Source: Psychrobacter jeotgali
Lineage (GTDB): Bacteria > Pseudomonadota > Gammaproteobacteria > Pseudomonadales > Moraxellaceae
Assembly (NCBI RefSeq): GCF_904846315.1
Contig: NZ_CAJHAF010000001.1
Span: 2,170,001-2,234,000, forward strand
DNA length: 64,000 nt
Direction: 5' to 3'
Shown piece after piece: positions 10,569-21,376 of the stretch. Positions within the stretch are counted from its first letter, which is position 1. Each line of letters opens with the position of its first letter. Below the pieces are notes generated by a model that was not told the origin of the DNA, searched no databases, and was given only the letters and a program-made list of their open reading frames with translations. A program made the translations under genes and the position numbers.

Positions 10569-11768
10569 TTAATAATAACGACCTTGGCTCTTTTCTATAG
10601 TTGGACTTTCCTTTTGAATCTTAAGTAGCAGTGCTACCATAACCAAGCTTATGAGCATTGATGAACCACCATAACTAAAAAACGGCATGGTCAGACCTTT
10701 AGTAGGCATAGCACCCATATTCATGGCGGCATTAATAATGGTTTGCGCAATAAAGATAATACCAATACCAAAAGCGGTGTAACTCATACGCATTTGCCGA
10801 CGTTTTAGCGCATTATAGCTGATACGCATAGCACTACCGATAATCAGCGCTTCCAGTAACAAGATCATAGTAACGCCCACAAACCCCAGCTCCTCACCGG
10901 TAATCGCTAATAAAAAGTCCGTATGGGCTTCGGGTAAATGCGATAACTTTTGCACACTTTCACCATAGCCAACGCCGGTAAAATTACCACGGCCGAAAGC
11001 AATCAGGCTGCGTGCCAGCTGATAGTCGGTATCCTGAATATCATCAAATGGATCTAAGAATGATAATACGCGCGTCAAGCGATATTGTGCCATAGTTACC
11101 GCCAGCACTCCGAGCACAGTAACGACCGCACCTAACGCCACAAATTGTTTATAGGGTGCTCCAGCAATATAAAATATCGCAAATACTGTCCCTACCACAA
11201 CTACCAATGAACCAAAGTCAGGCTGGAGTAATAGCAAAAATGTTAATAGGCCAATGACCAACGATATACGTAAAAAACCGTCCCAACCGTTGCGCACTTC
11301 AAACGAGCGCCGGACCACAAAGTCAGAAACGAATACAATCACCACCAGCTTAGCCAACTCAGCCACTTGAAAATTGATAAAGCCTAAATCAAGCCAACGT
11401 TTAGCGCCATTAATAGGCGTACCAAACAAAGTCAGGATAAGCAGCAACGCCGTGATTCCCAGTAGAAAAAACTGGGTGCCCGTTTTATATAAAGTTTTGA
11501 GCGGTACTAGCCAATAGGCAAGCGCAGCGATTACTACTCCAATACCCATAAATAGTAATTGACGTTCAAAAAAATAAAGCTCACTCATTCCTCGACTGAG
11601 TGCAAAGGGAATCGATGCCGAGGCTACCATCAGTAAGCTGAGTACCAGCATACAACCCACACTGGCTAATAACACAGCACTTGCTGAAGGTAAAGAAAGA
11701 ATGCCACCGTCGCTACTGGTAGTCGATTGAGCTTTGCGAGAGGAACGAGAAAAAGAAGAGAACGCCAT
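10569..11768 (-). CDS. ftsW: Peptidoglycan glycosyltransferase FtsW
   Basis: SEDS-family polymerase of the divisome, ten membrane segments. Family features include NGAKRWLDLGFINFQVAELAKL (about residue 120), LLLQPDFGSLVV, GYGESVQKLSHLPEAHTDFLLAITGEELGF and the C-terminal MPTKGLTMPFFSYGGSSML. Downstream of murD as in the dcw cluster, but murG, murC and ftsQAZ are not here. The start is uncertain: ATG 11768 is preferred, an in-frame GTG at 11819 would add 17 residues; neither has a clear Shine-Dalgarno. Confidence 0.94.
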   Translation of the reverse strand: MAFSSFSRSSRKAQSTTSSDGGILSLPSASAVLLASVGCMLVLSLLMVASASIPFALSRGMSELYFFERQLLFMGIGVVIAALAYWLVPLKTLYKTGTQFFLLGITALLLILTLFGTPINGAKRWLDLGFINFQVAELAKLVVIVFVSDFVVRRSFEVRNGWDGFLRISLVIGLLTFLLLLQPDFGSLVVVVGTVFAIFYIAGAPYKQFVALGAVVTVLGVLAVTMAQYRLTRVLSFLDPFDDIQDTDYQLARSLIAFGRGNFTGVGYGESVQKLSHLPEAHTDFLLAITGEELGFVGVTMILLLEALIIGSAMRISYNALKRRQMRMSYTAFGIGIIFIAQTIINAAMNMGAMPTKGLTMPFFSYGGSSMLISLVMVALLLKIQKESPTIEKSQGRYY

Positions 11769-12049
11769 AATATTCAATACACTAAAAAGCTGAAGAACAC
11801 GGCGTTTATGAAACGCCACCGTTTAACCATCAAAACAATAACACAAAACCGTACGATGAAAATATAAGGAGCAAATACGAAAACACATTCTAGGCCGTCC
11901 CCTAATGCTATGTCCTAACTTTATGCTCTAATATTTTATGTCAATATAAAGGATGCTTATAACTGTTGACAGTAGCAGTAATTATTAAGCAAAACAATCA
12001 TTTATGCTACTGATAATGCTATTAGTCATATTTGCATACTTAGCAAACC

Positions 12050-13483
12050 CTACACTTTTGTTGCGGGGTTATCTGTAGCCATTTGCTGTACCAGTTGACC
12101 AAAATGCACTCCGCGGGCCTCATAACCACTGAATTGATCAAAGCTGGCGCAGGCAGGTGACAATAATACGGCCTGAACTTGCGATAAGCTACTGGCAATC
12201 ACCTGCTCGATCACATTAAAAGCTTCTTCTAACGTATGGCATTGATGAACGTCTACCTCGTCGGTATTGAGATTTGCGGCGCGCAAATGCTGTTCAATGA
12301 GCTCAGCATCTTCACCAATAAACAATACCTTACTGACATACTGATTGATAAAGGACGCCAGCTCACCGAACTGTTGACCTTTACCCTGACCGCCTAGGAT
12401 TAGGAGTAATTTGCCATCTTTCGGTGCATAAACTGCACCTAAGCCTTCGATGGCTGCCATAGTTGAGCCAACATTAGTACCTTTAGAGTCGTTAAAATAA
12501 TCAATACCAGCTATTGTCGAGAGGTACTGGCAACGATGCTCAAGACCAGTAAAATGCTGCAAAGTATTCAGCATACTATCAAGTGGTAGTCCTGCTAACT
12601 CCCCAAGAGCTAAAGCGGCTTGAGCATTTAGGAGGTTATGACGGCCTTTAATCGGTAGCTGGTCCGCTGCTAATAAACGCTCGGCACCACGCGCCAAATA
12701 TATCTGTCCATCAGGCGCAGTGATAAGACCGTATTGGCCTTTATCAGGAGCGTGGATACCGGTACTTATCCGAGGTAAATTATCAGCCACCAGCGGACGA
12801 GTCAATGCATCTTCACGGTTGATCACTACCGACTTGGCCCCTTGAAAAATGCGATGTTTGGCCTGATGATAACCCAACATATCGCCATGACGATCCAGAT
12901 GATCGGGCGACATATTGAGCACCGTTGCTACTTGCGCCCCTAAACCAGTCACCGTCTCCAACTGAAAACTTGAGAGCTCCAGCACGGCCAATTGCATATC
13001 AGGATTAGACAGCAAGCTCAGCGCTGGTACCCCAATATTGCCACCAACTCCAACATTCAGACCGGCATCAGCTGCCATTTGCCCTACCAAAGTGGTTACC
13101 GTACTTTTGGCGTTAGAGCCAGTAATAGCGACTATCGGCACGTCACACGCTTCACAAAAAAGCTGAATGTCACTAACTACGGGTACCTGCGCTTGCCGGG
13201 CAGCGGCGATAGCATCCGTATTAAGTGCAATACCTGGGCTGATGATAATACGATCAGCCTGCTGCAATAATTCGGCATCTAGAGCACCAAACTGACGAAT
13301 AGTTATCGATTCAGGTAATTTGTCGGCTAATACAGGGGCTGGTTGACCATCGGTAACGGCAACACGAAAACCTTTTTCGGCCAAATATACTGCCGCTGAT
13401 AGCCCTGACTGTCCTAGGCCCACCACTACTTGTAGTCCACTACTTTTATGTACGAATTTATCTGTTGTCACTGGGTTCGACAT
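12050..13483 (-). CDS. murD: UDP-N-acetylmuramoyl-L-alanine--D-glutamate ligase
   Basis: Cytoplasmic ligase adding D-Glu in peptidoglycan precursor synthesis. N-terminal Rossmann domain GLGQSGLSAAVYLAEKG, ATP loop ITGSNAKSTVTTLV (Ala-Lys in place of the common Gly-Lys), central LELSSFQLET and NMSPDHLDRHG, and the C-terminal domain with LLSPACASFDQFSGYEARG. 477 residues. It is followed by ftsW after 281 bp. Confidence 0.95.
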   Translation of the reverse strand: MSNPVTTDKFVHKSSGLQVVVGLGQSGLSAAVYLAEKGFRVAVTDGQPAPVLADKLPESITIRQFGALDAELLQQADRIIISPGIALNTDAIAAARQAQVPVVSDIQLFCEACDVPIVAITGSNAKSTVTTLVGQMAADAGLNVGVGGNIGVPALSLLSNPDMQLAVLELSSFQLETVTGLGAQVATVLNMSPDHLDRHGDMLGYHQAKHRIFQGAKSVVINREDALTRPLVADNLPRISTGIHAPDKGQYGLITAPDGQIYLARGAERLLAADQLPIKGRHNLLNAQAALALGELAGLPLDSMLNTLQHFTGLEHRCQYLSTIAGIDYFNDSKGTNVGSTMAAIEGLGAVYAPKDGKLLLILGGQGKGQQFGELASFINQYVSKVLFIGEDAELIEQHLRAANLNTDEVDVHQCHTLEEAFNVIEQVIASSLSQVQAVLLSPACASFDQFSGYEARGVHFGQLVQQMATDNPATKV

Positions 13484-14074
13484 ATATCTTCCTTATATTG
13501 AGGCTTACATGAGCTCAAGCTCTCAACTATATAAATTTTGAACTTATAGTCTTTGATATCATGATGAGCATCATAACGGTATCGTTCAGGTTTCGATACA
13601 GCTTTGTCATCACTTTGTGCTATTATGCGCATGTTTTTTATATTAAATTATATATGCTCAAAAGCGTTGTTGGATTTGCATTTTAATACAGGGTTGTTGC
13701 CATATCTATTATGCTAATCTCACTCGTCTCTAGCAGTAAATCATACGTCATTATGGTGGGCGCATCCGATTTTATCATAGGCTCTATTGTAGCTTTGCTC
13801 ATCTCACCTGACAATCTATCCGCTACGACAATATATCGTAGCCACTTATATAATACCTTAGGTTTTACGCAATATTGATTTTACGCAATACTTTAAACGA
13901 ACTATTGATAGTAATATCGCAGGGAATACTTTAAACACTAAAACGCTTAGTAACATTCGCTTGCTCAGCGCCGCCGTAGTTTTATTACTGAATAATATTC
14001 TTGGTATTGCTATTGAATAATATGTTCAGTGCCTAATAATTACTTTTTTGCTTCTAACTATATGCAGTTTACTT
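13484..14074. other. Divergent intergenic region between murD and sulP
   Basis: 591 bp without a credible gene. It must contain the promoters for murD (left) and the SulP transporter (right). Near the right end TTTTACGCAATA occurs twice (about 13863-13889) and AATACTTTAAAC occurs twice (about 13887-13938); these short direct repeats may be regulator sites or chance. Confidence 0.4.
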
Positions 14075-15574
14075 ATGACCTCTTTTTTTGATAGCTTACG
14101 TGACGAGTGGTTTTCTAATGTACGCGGCGATGTTTTATCAGGCATAGTAGTAGCGCTAGCTCTGATTCCTGAAGCCATAGCTTTCTCTATTATCGCTGGC
14201 GTCGATCCAAAAGTAGGCCTATATGCCTCATTTTGTATTGCCGTAGTGATCAGTTTTGTAGGTGGGCGCCCGGCCATGATTTCAGCGGCTACAGGAGCAA
14301 TGGCGCTGCTAATGGTAGATCTGGTCGCCGATCATGGGTTGCAATATTTATTAGCAGCAACGCTACTATGCGGAGTCATTCAAATTGTCATGGGGATTTT
14401 GAAGCTAGGTAACTTAATGCGCTTCGTTTCTCGCTCGGTGGTGATCGGTTTTGTCAATGCGTTAGCGATATTAATCTTTGCCGCTCAATTGCCAGAGTTA
14501 AACCCAATGACTGAACGCGTTGGTCTGACGGTCTATTTGATGACTGCAGCCGGGCTGGCGATTATTTATCTTTTCCCATTAATTCCTCGTGTGGGCCGTG
14601 TCGTTCCCTCCCCTTTAGTATGTATTGTGGGGCTGACCGCTGTCGCTCTATATATGGGACTCGATATTCGTAATGTTGGCGATATGGGCGACCTGCCAGA
14701 TACGCTCCCTATGTTTTTACTGCCTGATATTCCGCTCAATCTTAATACTTTAGCTATTATTGCCCCTTATTCTATCGGTCTAGCTATTGTAGGTTTACTG
14801 GAATCCATGATGACTGCGACTATTGTCGATGAGCTTACAGATACGCCTAGTAATAAAAACAAAGAGTGCCGTGGTCAAGGTATGGCTAACGTAGTCTCGG
14901 GCTTCTTTGGTGGAATGGCGGGCTGTGCGATGATTGGTCAATCAATGATCAACGTCAAATCTGGTGGTCGTACTCGTCTATCTACTTTGATTGCCGGTGT
15001 GGTGCTACTCATCATGGTGGTGTTCTTAAGCGACTGGGTCAGTCAAATTCCTATGGCTGCACTCGTAGCCGTAATGATTATGGTCTCTATAGGTACTTTT
15101 AACTGGCAGTCTATTCGCGAATTTAAGACCCATCCTATGTCGTTTAATATCGTTATGTTAGCCACAGTCCTAACTACCGTATTTACTCACAATCTAGCTT
15201 ATGGTGTTGGGGTTGGTGTGCTGCTATCTGCGTTGGCTTTCGCTAATAAAATTGGCCAGTTCTTGACTATATTTAGTGAATACGACGAGAGTAGCAATAC
15301 ACGTTATTATTATGTACAGGGCCAAGTGTTCTTTGCTTCTACTACTCAATTCCTAGATAGCTTTGATACTAAAGAAGCGCTCGATACTATCTATATAGAT
15401 GTGAATCAAGCGCACTTTTGGGATGTCAGTGCTGTGGATACTTTAGACAAACTGGTCATGCGTTTGCAACGTGAAGGGATTGATGTCAAAGTGGTAGGAC
15501 TGAACAAAGCTAGCCGCACGTTGATCGATCGCTTCTCTATCCATGATCGCCGCGATATTGGACTATTAGATTAA
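14075..15574 (+). CDS. SulP/SLC26 family anion transporter with STAS domain
   Basis: Inner-membrane anion transporter. The N-terminal SulP signature is [29 protein letters not shown], followed by about 12 membrane segments, and a C-terminal STAS domain of about 110 residues ([22 protein letters not shown]). The ATG at 14075 gives 499 residues; a TTG 27 bp upstream is less likely. Substrate (sulfate, bicarbonate or another anion) cannot be told from sequence. The universal stress protein gene follows after a terminator. Confidence 0.9.
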   Translation: MTSFFDSLRDEWFSNVRGDVLSGIVVALALIPEAIAFSIIAGVDPKVGLYASFCIAVVISFVGGRPAMISAATGAMALLMVDLVADHGLQYLLAATLLCGVIQIVMGILKLGNLMRFVSRSVVIGFVNALAILIFAAQLPELNPMTERVGLTVYLMTAAGLAIIYLFPLIPRVGRVVPSPLVCIVGLTAVALYMGLDIRNVGDMGDLPDTLPMFLLPDIPLNLNTLAIIAPYSIGLAIVGLLESMMTATIVDELTDTPSNKNKECRGQGMANVVSGFFGGMAGCAMIGQSMINVKSGGRTRLSTLIAGVVLLIMVVFLSDWVSQIPMAALVAVMIMVSIGTFNWQSIREFKTHPMSFNIVMLATVLTTVFTHNLAYGVGVGVLLSALAFANKIGQFLTIFSEYDESSNTRYYYVQGQVFFASTTQFLDSFDTKEALDTIYIDVNQAHFWDVSAVDTLDKLVMRLQREGIDVKVVGLNKASRTLIDRFSIHDRRDIGLLD

Positions 15575-15609
15575 CCCCTTTAGTTAAAAAATGGACAATA
15601 ACGCTTATT

Positions 15610-15636
15610 AGGCTGCCTATGTACGGCAGCCTTTTA
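15610..15636 (+). terminator. Terminator after the SulP gene
   Basis: AGGCTGCC / GGCAGCCT 8-bp stem with a 7-nt loop followed by TTTTA, 36 bp after the SulP stop. Confidence 0.8.
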
Positions 15637-15738
15637 CCTCATGTCGTTTTTTCTAGCCTTACTTTTTTAGTTTTACTTTTCCAGTTCTAAAAGTACCGTT
15701 TAGTGATACTTTCTTTATTGAGATGGTGTGGTGGTATT

Positions 15739-16593
15739 ATGAGTAACTTAAAGCCTAACAGTGTGATTGCTTGTTTAGACTGTCCTGATCATGTGCAGGC
15801 AGTATTAGATGCCAGCATTTGGGCTTCCATGCGGCTTCAAGCTCCGATCGGCCTGCTACATTCTGTTCCAAGCTTACAACAAAAAGCAGCGATTAATTAT
15901 TCGGGCTGCATAAATATCGATGATGAAAACATGCTGCTGGATCAATTTACCAGTCATGAACACTCAGGGAATTCTGAGCTGAAGGCGCATGGGCGGCTAC
16001 TTTTACACCAAGCAGCCACTTATTGCAAACAGCAGCAGCTTAAGTGTAAAACCTATACTCTACATCGACACGAAAACCTTATTGAAAGCCTCGATTATGT
16101 CGATGATACCGCTCAATTAGTGGTGGTTGGCCATCATCTAACCTGCAAATCCACTTTAAGCCAGCTTATACGCTTAAGTAATTGCCCTATTTTGGTGACT
16201 CATGCATCCTTTTTGACTCCGACGAATGCTTTATTTGCCTTTGATAACCGTCCTACCACCCACAAGATGCTCAATTGGTTATGTAAGACTCCACTGGTAC
16301 GTGCTCTAACCATTCATATCGTAATGGTCGGTAAAGAGAACTCTACCAACTGTGATGCCTTACGAGAGGCGTATGCTCGGCTTAAGCAAGCGGGAATCAA
16401 CTGTAAAAAAGTATTGTTAGACTGCCGGGATGTTAGCGCCGCCCTAACTTATTATCAAAAAGAGCATGATATAGGTCTATTAATGACTGGAGCATTTGGT
16501 CAATCAAGACTGCGTGAGCTCATACAAGGCAGTGATACTAAAAAGCTACTAGGCAGTACCAAAACTCCTTATCTATTATTTCCTAAAGTTTAA
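15739..16593 (+). CDS. Universal stress protein, tandem UspA domains
   Basis: Two Usp domains in one chain: residues ~8-150 (VIACLDCPDHVQAVLDASIWASM ... LVVVGHH) and ~160-284 (ALFAFDNRPTTHKML ... LLMTGAFGQSRLRELIQGS). The second carries the G-x(2)-G-x(9)-G-like nucleotide loop only in degenerate form, so ATP binding is doubtful. ATG 15739 is chosen over the in-frame TTG/ATG upstream because GGTGGTATT precedes it. Tandem Usp genes beside SulP genes are common in bacteria, which hints at a functional link. Confidence 0.8.
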   Translation: MSNLKPNSVIACLDCPDHVQAVLDASIWASMRLQAPIGLLHSVPSLQQKAAINYSGCINIDDENMLLDQFTSHEHSGNSELKAHGRLLLHQAATYCKQQQLKCKTYTLHRHENLIESLDYVDDTAQLVVVGHHLTCKSTLSQLIRLSNCPILVTHASFLTPTNALFAFDNRPTTHKMLNWLCKTPLVRALTIHIVMVGKENSTNCDALREAYARLKQAGINCKKVLLDCRDVSAALTYYQKEHDIGLLMTGAFGQSRLRELIQGSDTKKLLGSTKTPYLLFPKV

Positions 16594-17283
<690 letters not shown>

Positions 17284-17360
17284 GGTCAATAGAGTTCTCA
17301 AAAGTTAAGACTTCACTCTAGACCGTTAATGTTTCATCAATAAAAAACGCCAAGCACAAA

Positions 17361-17397
17361 AAATCCCGCAATAGCTTGTTAGCAATGCGGGATTTTT
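17361..17397 (+). terminator. Terminator after glnB
   Basis: AAATCCCGCA / TGCGGGATTT, 10-bp perfect stem with 15-nt loop and a five-T tail. Confidence 0.88.
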
Positions 17398-17455
17398 ATT
17401 AATAATCTAGCGAGTATGATGACTGAGCACCTAACTACTCAATAGAATCATAAAC

Positions 17456-17839
17456 TTACTTCTTTTTCCACTCTTGGCTACGAGAGAATGGACCAATATA
17501 ACCTTTCAAATTCAAGGTGTTACCATTTAATTGAGCAGTCATACGGTAGTCTTTACCTTTTTCAGGATCTGTAATCGTACCCCCACTATATTTACCACTA
17601 CCATCAGCTTTTAGACCTTTAATGACTTTCATGCCAACGTGTTTTTTACCTGTTGCTGAGTTAGTATCAACTAGCGTACCGGTTAGCACACCATTTGATT
17701 CGGTAATCTTAACCGTACCTTTTGGTTTGCCTTCATCAAAAGTTTGCCAAGTGGTATTGTGTAATGGATCAGCGGCAAACGCCATAGTGGCTAAACTGAT
17801 ACCAGCGGCAGCTAAAGCGGTTTTTGTAAATAATTTCAT
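17456..17839 (-). CDS. DUF2147 family secreted protein
   Basis: Small periplasmic protein. A clear signal peptide MKLFTKTALAAAGISLATMAFA is followed by a mature beta-rich domain with GTVKITESNGVLTGTLVD, GMKVIKGLKADG and GGTITDPEKGKDY, typical of DUF2147. The ATG at 17839 has an ideal AAAGGAG seven bases upstream; an in-frame upstream ATG is not needed. Function of the family is unknown. It is convergent with glnB. Confidence 0.88.
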   Translation of the reverse strand: MKLFTKTALAAAGISLATMAFAADPLHNTTWQTFDEGKPKGTVKITESNGVLTGTLVDTNSATGKKHVGMKVIKGLKADGSGKYSGGTITDPEKGKDYRMTAQLNGNTLNLKGYIGPFSRSQEWKKK

Positions 17840-18057
17840 AAATCGACTCCTTTCGTACGATGATTGTTCAAAACAGATGATTATTAAAGCGATTGGCTGT
17901 TTTGCATCCATAGCTTTGGTTAAGCCACTAGGGTATAAACCAAGCTATAGTCCAAGTTCATAATTACAACTTAATTTATTATAAACAAATTCTAAGCTTT
18001 GCCTAGTAAATTTTTTATATAGTATTATTGCTGTAAAAATAAAACTATATCAAATAC

Positions 18058-18321
18058 TTACAAAAAAGGATTGTCTATAAATCTGTCTGATTGGTCACTA
18101 TTTTCCTTTGACTCAAGCTCTTTATTAAGATCCCTATCGGTGTTTTCAAACGCTTGTAATATCTTACTGGTCAGCTCGTGCAGCTGCTGCGCCTGTTCAT
18201 ATCCGGTCTTATTAAGATACAAATCTATATCGCCATAAATGATAATTTTGTCTTGTTGGTTCTCTATAACTAGCTCGCCAATCTGTATACTTTGATGATT
18301 ATTAGCAAAAGGATCAATCAT
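18058..18321 (-). CDS. Small hypothetical protein, 87 aa
   Basis: I do not recognise the family. The protein starts MIDPFANNHQSIQIGELVIENQ, has a short beta-strand-rich half (KIIIYGDIDLYLNK) and a helical, acidic half ending SDRFIDNPFL; no signal peptide, membrane segment or metal motif. A good ribosome binding site (TAGGAGCGTCCC) supports expression. It lies between DUF2147 and the nuclease gene on the same strand but well spaced from both. Confidence 0.7.
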   Translation of the reverse strand: MIDPFANNHQSIQIGELVIENQQDKIIIYGDIDLYLNKTGYEQAQQLHELTSKILQAFENTDRDLNKELESKENSDQSDRFIDNPFL

Positions 18322-18420
18322 GGGACGCTCCTATTCATTTATCGATTTTATAGGTTATAGAAGAGGTTAAGTAAACTATCGAGCCAATATTTAAATCATT
18401 TACTGATTATCAGACCTTTA

Positions 18421-19299
18421 CTATGCCTGAAACTGCGCTAATAACCAATCGATAATCGCCCAGACAAAGATCATCCATTCAGGCTCGTTATTTTTTGATG
18501 GCTCTACTTCTAACTCCAGCTCCTCACCGGCTTTTAGGGGTAACTCCAGAGCGTTGGATCTACTCGAACGATCTAAAATAGGCATAACATCAATCCCTAT
18601 CTGTTGTTCTAGCTGATCAATACTAATTACCTCTATACGCTCGGATTCATCATTAGGCGCATAATAAACGCCGGCTTGATTAATCGCTGGAATATAGACC
18701 GCCTTAAAAAAGTGACTGGGCACTAATACTCGTCCCGAAAGCTGTTTGATTTTTTTATCAGTAAAAGCCACCCCAGTCACGCTATAAACCTCCCCATATT
18801 GCTGGGTTAGGTAGCGAGTAGCAGATTCGATATTGCGCCAGATATAACGGTTATTGCGCGGCGATTGCGGCGCGATATTGGCCAAACTAAAACTGTCGTA
18901 TTGCTGGCTACGGGTTGCCATATTGCCATTGGGCGCTAAATGCCCACGATCATAACCTGAGCCTGAATAATCTGATAGTTTCGCCCGTGCAGACTTAGGC
19001 AGACGACTTTCTTCATGGAAGCTGTCTTCACGATCAATCTGCTTGGCTTGCTGGATACGCTGGCGGGTCAAATGCTCAGCTGACCACAAAGGCGTACGCG
19101 ATAAGCCTGAATACATGACCGCAAAGCCATCCATACATAACGACTGAGTATTAGCGCTTAGCTTATCACTGGTAAATTCAGGATAAACACCACCATAAAA
19201 AGACTCGCTACACTGCGACAAGTCATCAGCATGAGCGGGCAATATCATTATCATCAAAATGCTAGCAATCAGCACCGCATTCAACACTGCTTGGTTCAT
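18421..19299 (-). CDS. Secreted DNA/RNA non-specific endonuclease (NUC1 family)
   Basis: Beta-beta-alpha metal nuclease. The catalytic motif is YDRGHLAPNGNM, with the Asn of NIAPQSPRNNRYIWRNIE as metal ligand downstream. A signal peptide MNQAVLNAVLIASILMIMILPAHA starts at ATG 19299, which I prefer; upstream in-frame ATGs (19356, 19377) only add a charged leader. The C-terminus is hydrophobic (WMIFVWAIIDWLLAQF), which suggests a membrane-associated tail. Likely role: nutrient scavenging or degrading extracellular nucleic acid. Confidence 0.88.
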   Translation of the reverse strand: MNQAVLNAVLIASILMIMILPAHADDLSQCSESFYGGVYPEFTSDKLSANTQSLCMDGFAVMYSGLSRTPLWSAEHLTRQRIQQAKQIDREDSFHEESRLPKSARAKLSDYSGSGYDRGHLAPNGNMATRSQQYDSFSLANIAPQSPRNNRYIWRNIESATRYLTQQYGEVYSVTGVAFTDKKIKQLSGRVLVPSHFFKAVYIPAINQAGVYYAPNDESERIEVISIDQLEQQIGIDVMPILDRSSRSNALELPLKAGEELELEVEPSKNNEPEWMIFVWAIIDWLLAQFQA

Positions 19300-19579
19300 C
19301 TTACGCCAAACGATATGCTGCTGAATATGAGGCTGTTGCCCAAATATATTTATCATTACTTTACTTTTAGCCTTCATCTAAATCTTAATATCTGCCATTA
19401 GGTTATATTGGCAGACCCTAATTATAAACAAAGACAGGCAGTATAGATATAAAAGGGAATAAAAGCGCAAGCAATGAGTTTTTAGCAGTGACATCAAAGA
19501 GGTTATCGGCTATACTATCGGTCTTAAAAACTAAGCCCCTTAAAAATCAACGTCTTTGCAAACTAGGCGTTCTCAAAAC

Positions 19580-19670
19580 GGTGAAGTGGGTGAGTGGCTG
19601 AAACCGCACGCCTGGAAAGTGTGTATACGTTCATAGCGTATCGAGGGTTCGAATCCCTCCTTCACCGCCA
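19580..19670 (+). tRNA. tRNA-Ser(GGA)
   Basis: Acceptor stem GGTGAAG / CTTCACC, discriminator G and encoded CCA at 19668-19670. The anticodon stem CACGC / GTGTG closes the 7-nt loop CTGGAAA, giving anticodon GGA. A long variable arm (TATACGTTCATAGCGTA) and the T-arm GAGGGTTCGAATCCCTC complete a 91-nt class II serine tRNA. Its 3' end is the integration site of the island. Confidence 0.97.
19656..19670 (+). repeat. attL core (tRNA side)
   Basis: CCTCCTTCACCGCCA, the last 15 bases of tRNA-Ser, is repeated exactly at 47259-47273. Sequence beyond the core also resembles the right end for about 75 bp. Confidence 0.93.
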
Positions 19671-19740
19671 ATCTTATTAAAAGCTAGTTTTCCTACCTTG
19701 TCCTAAACACTCCTATATACCTCTGTAACCCTTTATAAAT

Positions 19741-19760
19741 AACGCTTTTAGCGTTTTTTT
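19741..19760 (+). terminator. Short hairpin terminator between tRNA-Ser and integrase
   Basis: AACGC / GCGTT 5-bp stem with a TTTTA loop followed by seven T residues. It lies on the island side of the attL core, so the tRNA now ends on an island-supplied terminator. Confidence 0.6.
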
Positions 19761-19815
19761 ATGTCTGCTATTTTCCCAATCTATCCGAACATAACCTACC
19801 TATCCCGTGGCTTGT

Positions 19816-19952
19816 GTTGGTCTATCTGTTGGTTTATGATTTCATTAGACCTCAAAAAGACCAACATTTAGGCTTTATGATTCGGCTTTAGACCAACGTT
19901 TTAGTTGTATCGCCTGAGCCATATAGCTTGTAGACATAGGGAATAGACCAAC
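19816..19952. promoter_or_regulatory. Probable integrase arm-type binding sites, left end
   Basis: GTTGGTCT at 19816 is followed 12 bp later by GTTGGTTT at 19828. The inverse word AGACCAAC occurs at 19858, 19890 and 19945, the last touching the integrase ATG. The paired, 12-bp-spaced form recurs near the right end (47177 and 47189). This distribution fits arm sites of a lambda-type integrase and could also give autorepression. Confidence 0.6.
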
Positions 19953-21308
19953 ATGTTAAGCGATAGTAAGATTCGCAAGCTTAAACCTAGTGAAAAATGT
20001 ACACCTTCGCGTCCTGACAAATACAGTGACCAGCAAGGGCTACAGCTTTTGGTACGCAATACAGGCACAAAGACATGGATAAGCGCCTATCGCTTTGATG
20101 GTAAGCAAACGCGTATCACACTTGGTACTTACCCCATTATGTCGCTCGCTGAAGCTAGACAAGCCAATACTGAGATTAAAGCGCTACTAGCAGATGGTAT
20201 CGATCCAAAAAATAAAAAGCGTCAAGATAAGCTTGCTAATATCCATGCGCAGAAATTTAATGACTACGCGTTAGACTGGCTCGCTGAGCGCAAGCGTAAC
20301 GTCAAGCCACGGACTTATCAGCAAGACTATAACCGTATGCATAAAGACGTGTTGCCACACTTTGAAGGCATTGCGCTAAAAGATGTAAGCTTTGATGATT
20401 GTAAAGCTATGGCAGACAACATTGAAAGCAGAGTGAACGCTGAAAAAATGCCACCAAGAGAAGTGACTAGACGTACAATTGACTTGGTTAGCAACATACT
20501 CAGAAGAGCACAAAGAGAGCGTTTAATCGAAAGCAATCATACGGAAGGGCTAAAAGAGCTATATCCAAAAGCCAAAACTAAGCACATGAAGCATGTTGAG
20601 CTTAAGGAGCTGCCTAAACTCTTGCAAGATATCGAGAGCTATCACGGTCACGAGCAGACACGCCTAGCGATGAAATTTCTAGCCTATTCTTTTTGTCGTA
20701 CCATTGAGCTTAGGATGATGAAATGGGAGCATATCGACTTCCCTAATCGCTTATGGCGTGTTGATATTGATAACCTTAAGATCGCACGTAAACACGTAGT
20801 TCCCTTATCTGATCAAATGCTAGCAGTACTAAAGGAAATGAAAGCTATTACTGGTGAATATGAATACGTGTTTTATCATACTGGTATGCACCAACCTTAT
20901 AGTGCAGAGTTCATCAATAATGCCCTAGATATACTTGGATATGCTGGTAAACAGACTGGACACGGCTTTCGTCACATTGCCTCAACCAACTTAAACGAGC
21001 TTGGCTATATGGGCGATGCGATCGAGAAGCAAATGGCACACGATAAAAAAAGCAGCATTCGCGCGGTTTATAACCACGCGCAGCATTTAGAAGAGCGCCG
21101 TAAAATCATGCAAGTTTGGGCAGACTTTTTAGACCTACTCAGAGACACAGGCGAGGTCGTAGACTTTCAAACAGCGCGGCAGCAGATTGAGAGTTCGTTA
21201 AATAACTATCAATCTGATGGCCTTGAAGCAATCGATAAACGAGACCTTATTCAAGCGCTCATTAATAAGGGTATCACGAAGATAGAGTTGCAAATGCTAT
21301 TACAATAA
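19953..21308 (+). CDS. P4-type tyrosine recombinase (site-specific integrase)
   Basis: N-terminal DUF4102 domain (residues 1-85: LSDSKIRKLKP, YSDQQGLQLLVRNTGTKTW), core-binding domain (about 98-200) and catalytic domain. Catalytic residues are Arg249 (FCRTIELRMM), His337 and Arg340 (HGFRHIAST), His363 (MAHDKKSSIRAVY) and nucleophile Tyr373. All are intact, so it should be active. Located adjacent to attL and reading away from the tRNA. Confidence 0.95.
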   Translation: MLSDSKIRKLKPSEKCTPSRPDKYSDQQGLQLLVRNTGTKTWISAYRFDGKQTRITLGTYPIMSLAEARQANTEIKALLADGIDPKNKKRQDKLANIHAQKFNDYALDWLAERKRNVKPRTYQQDYNRMHKDVLPHFEGIALKDVSFDDCKAMADNIESRVNAEKMPPREVTRRTIDLVSNILRRAQRERLIESNHTEGLKELYPKAKTKHMKHVELKELPKLLQDIESYHGHEQTRLAMKFLAYSFCRTIELRMMKWEHIDFPNRLWRVDIDNLKIARKHVVPLSDQMLAVLKEMKAITGEYEYVFYHTGMHQPYSAEFINNALDILGYAGKQTGHGFRHIASTNLNELGYMGDAIEKQMAHDKKSSIRAVYNHAQHLEERRKIMQVWADFLDLLRDTGEVVDFQTARQQIESSLNNYQSDGLEAIDKRDLIQALINKGITKIELQMLLQ

Positions 21309-21376
21309 TTCATTCTTACAACGTTAGTTATTAAAAATATTATATCAAATCGAGTAGCTTTGCATACTAGAGCCAT

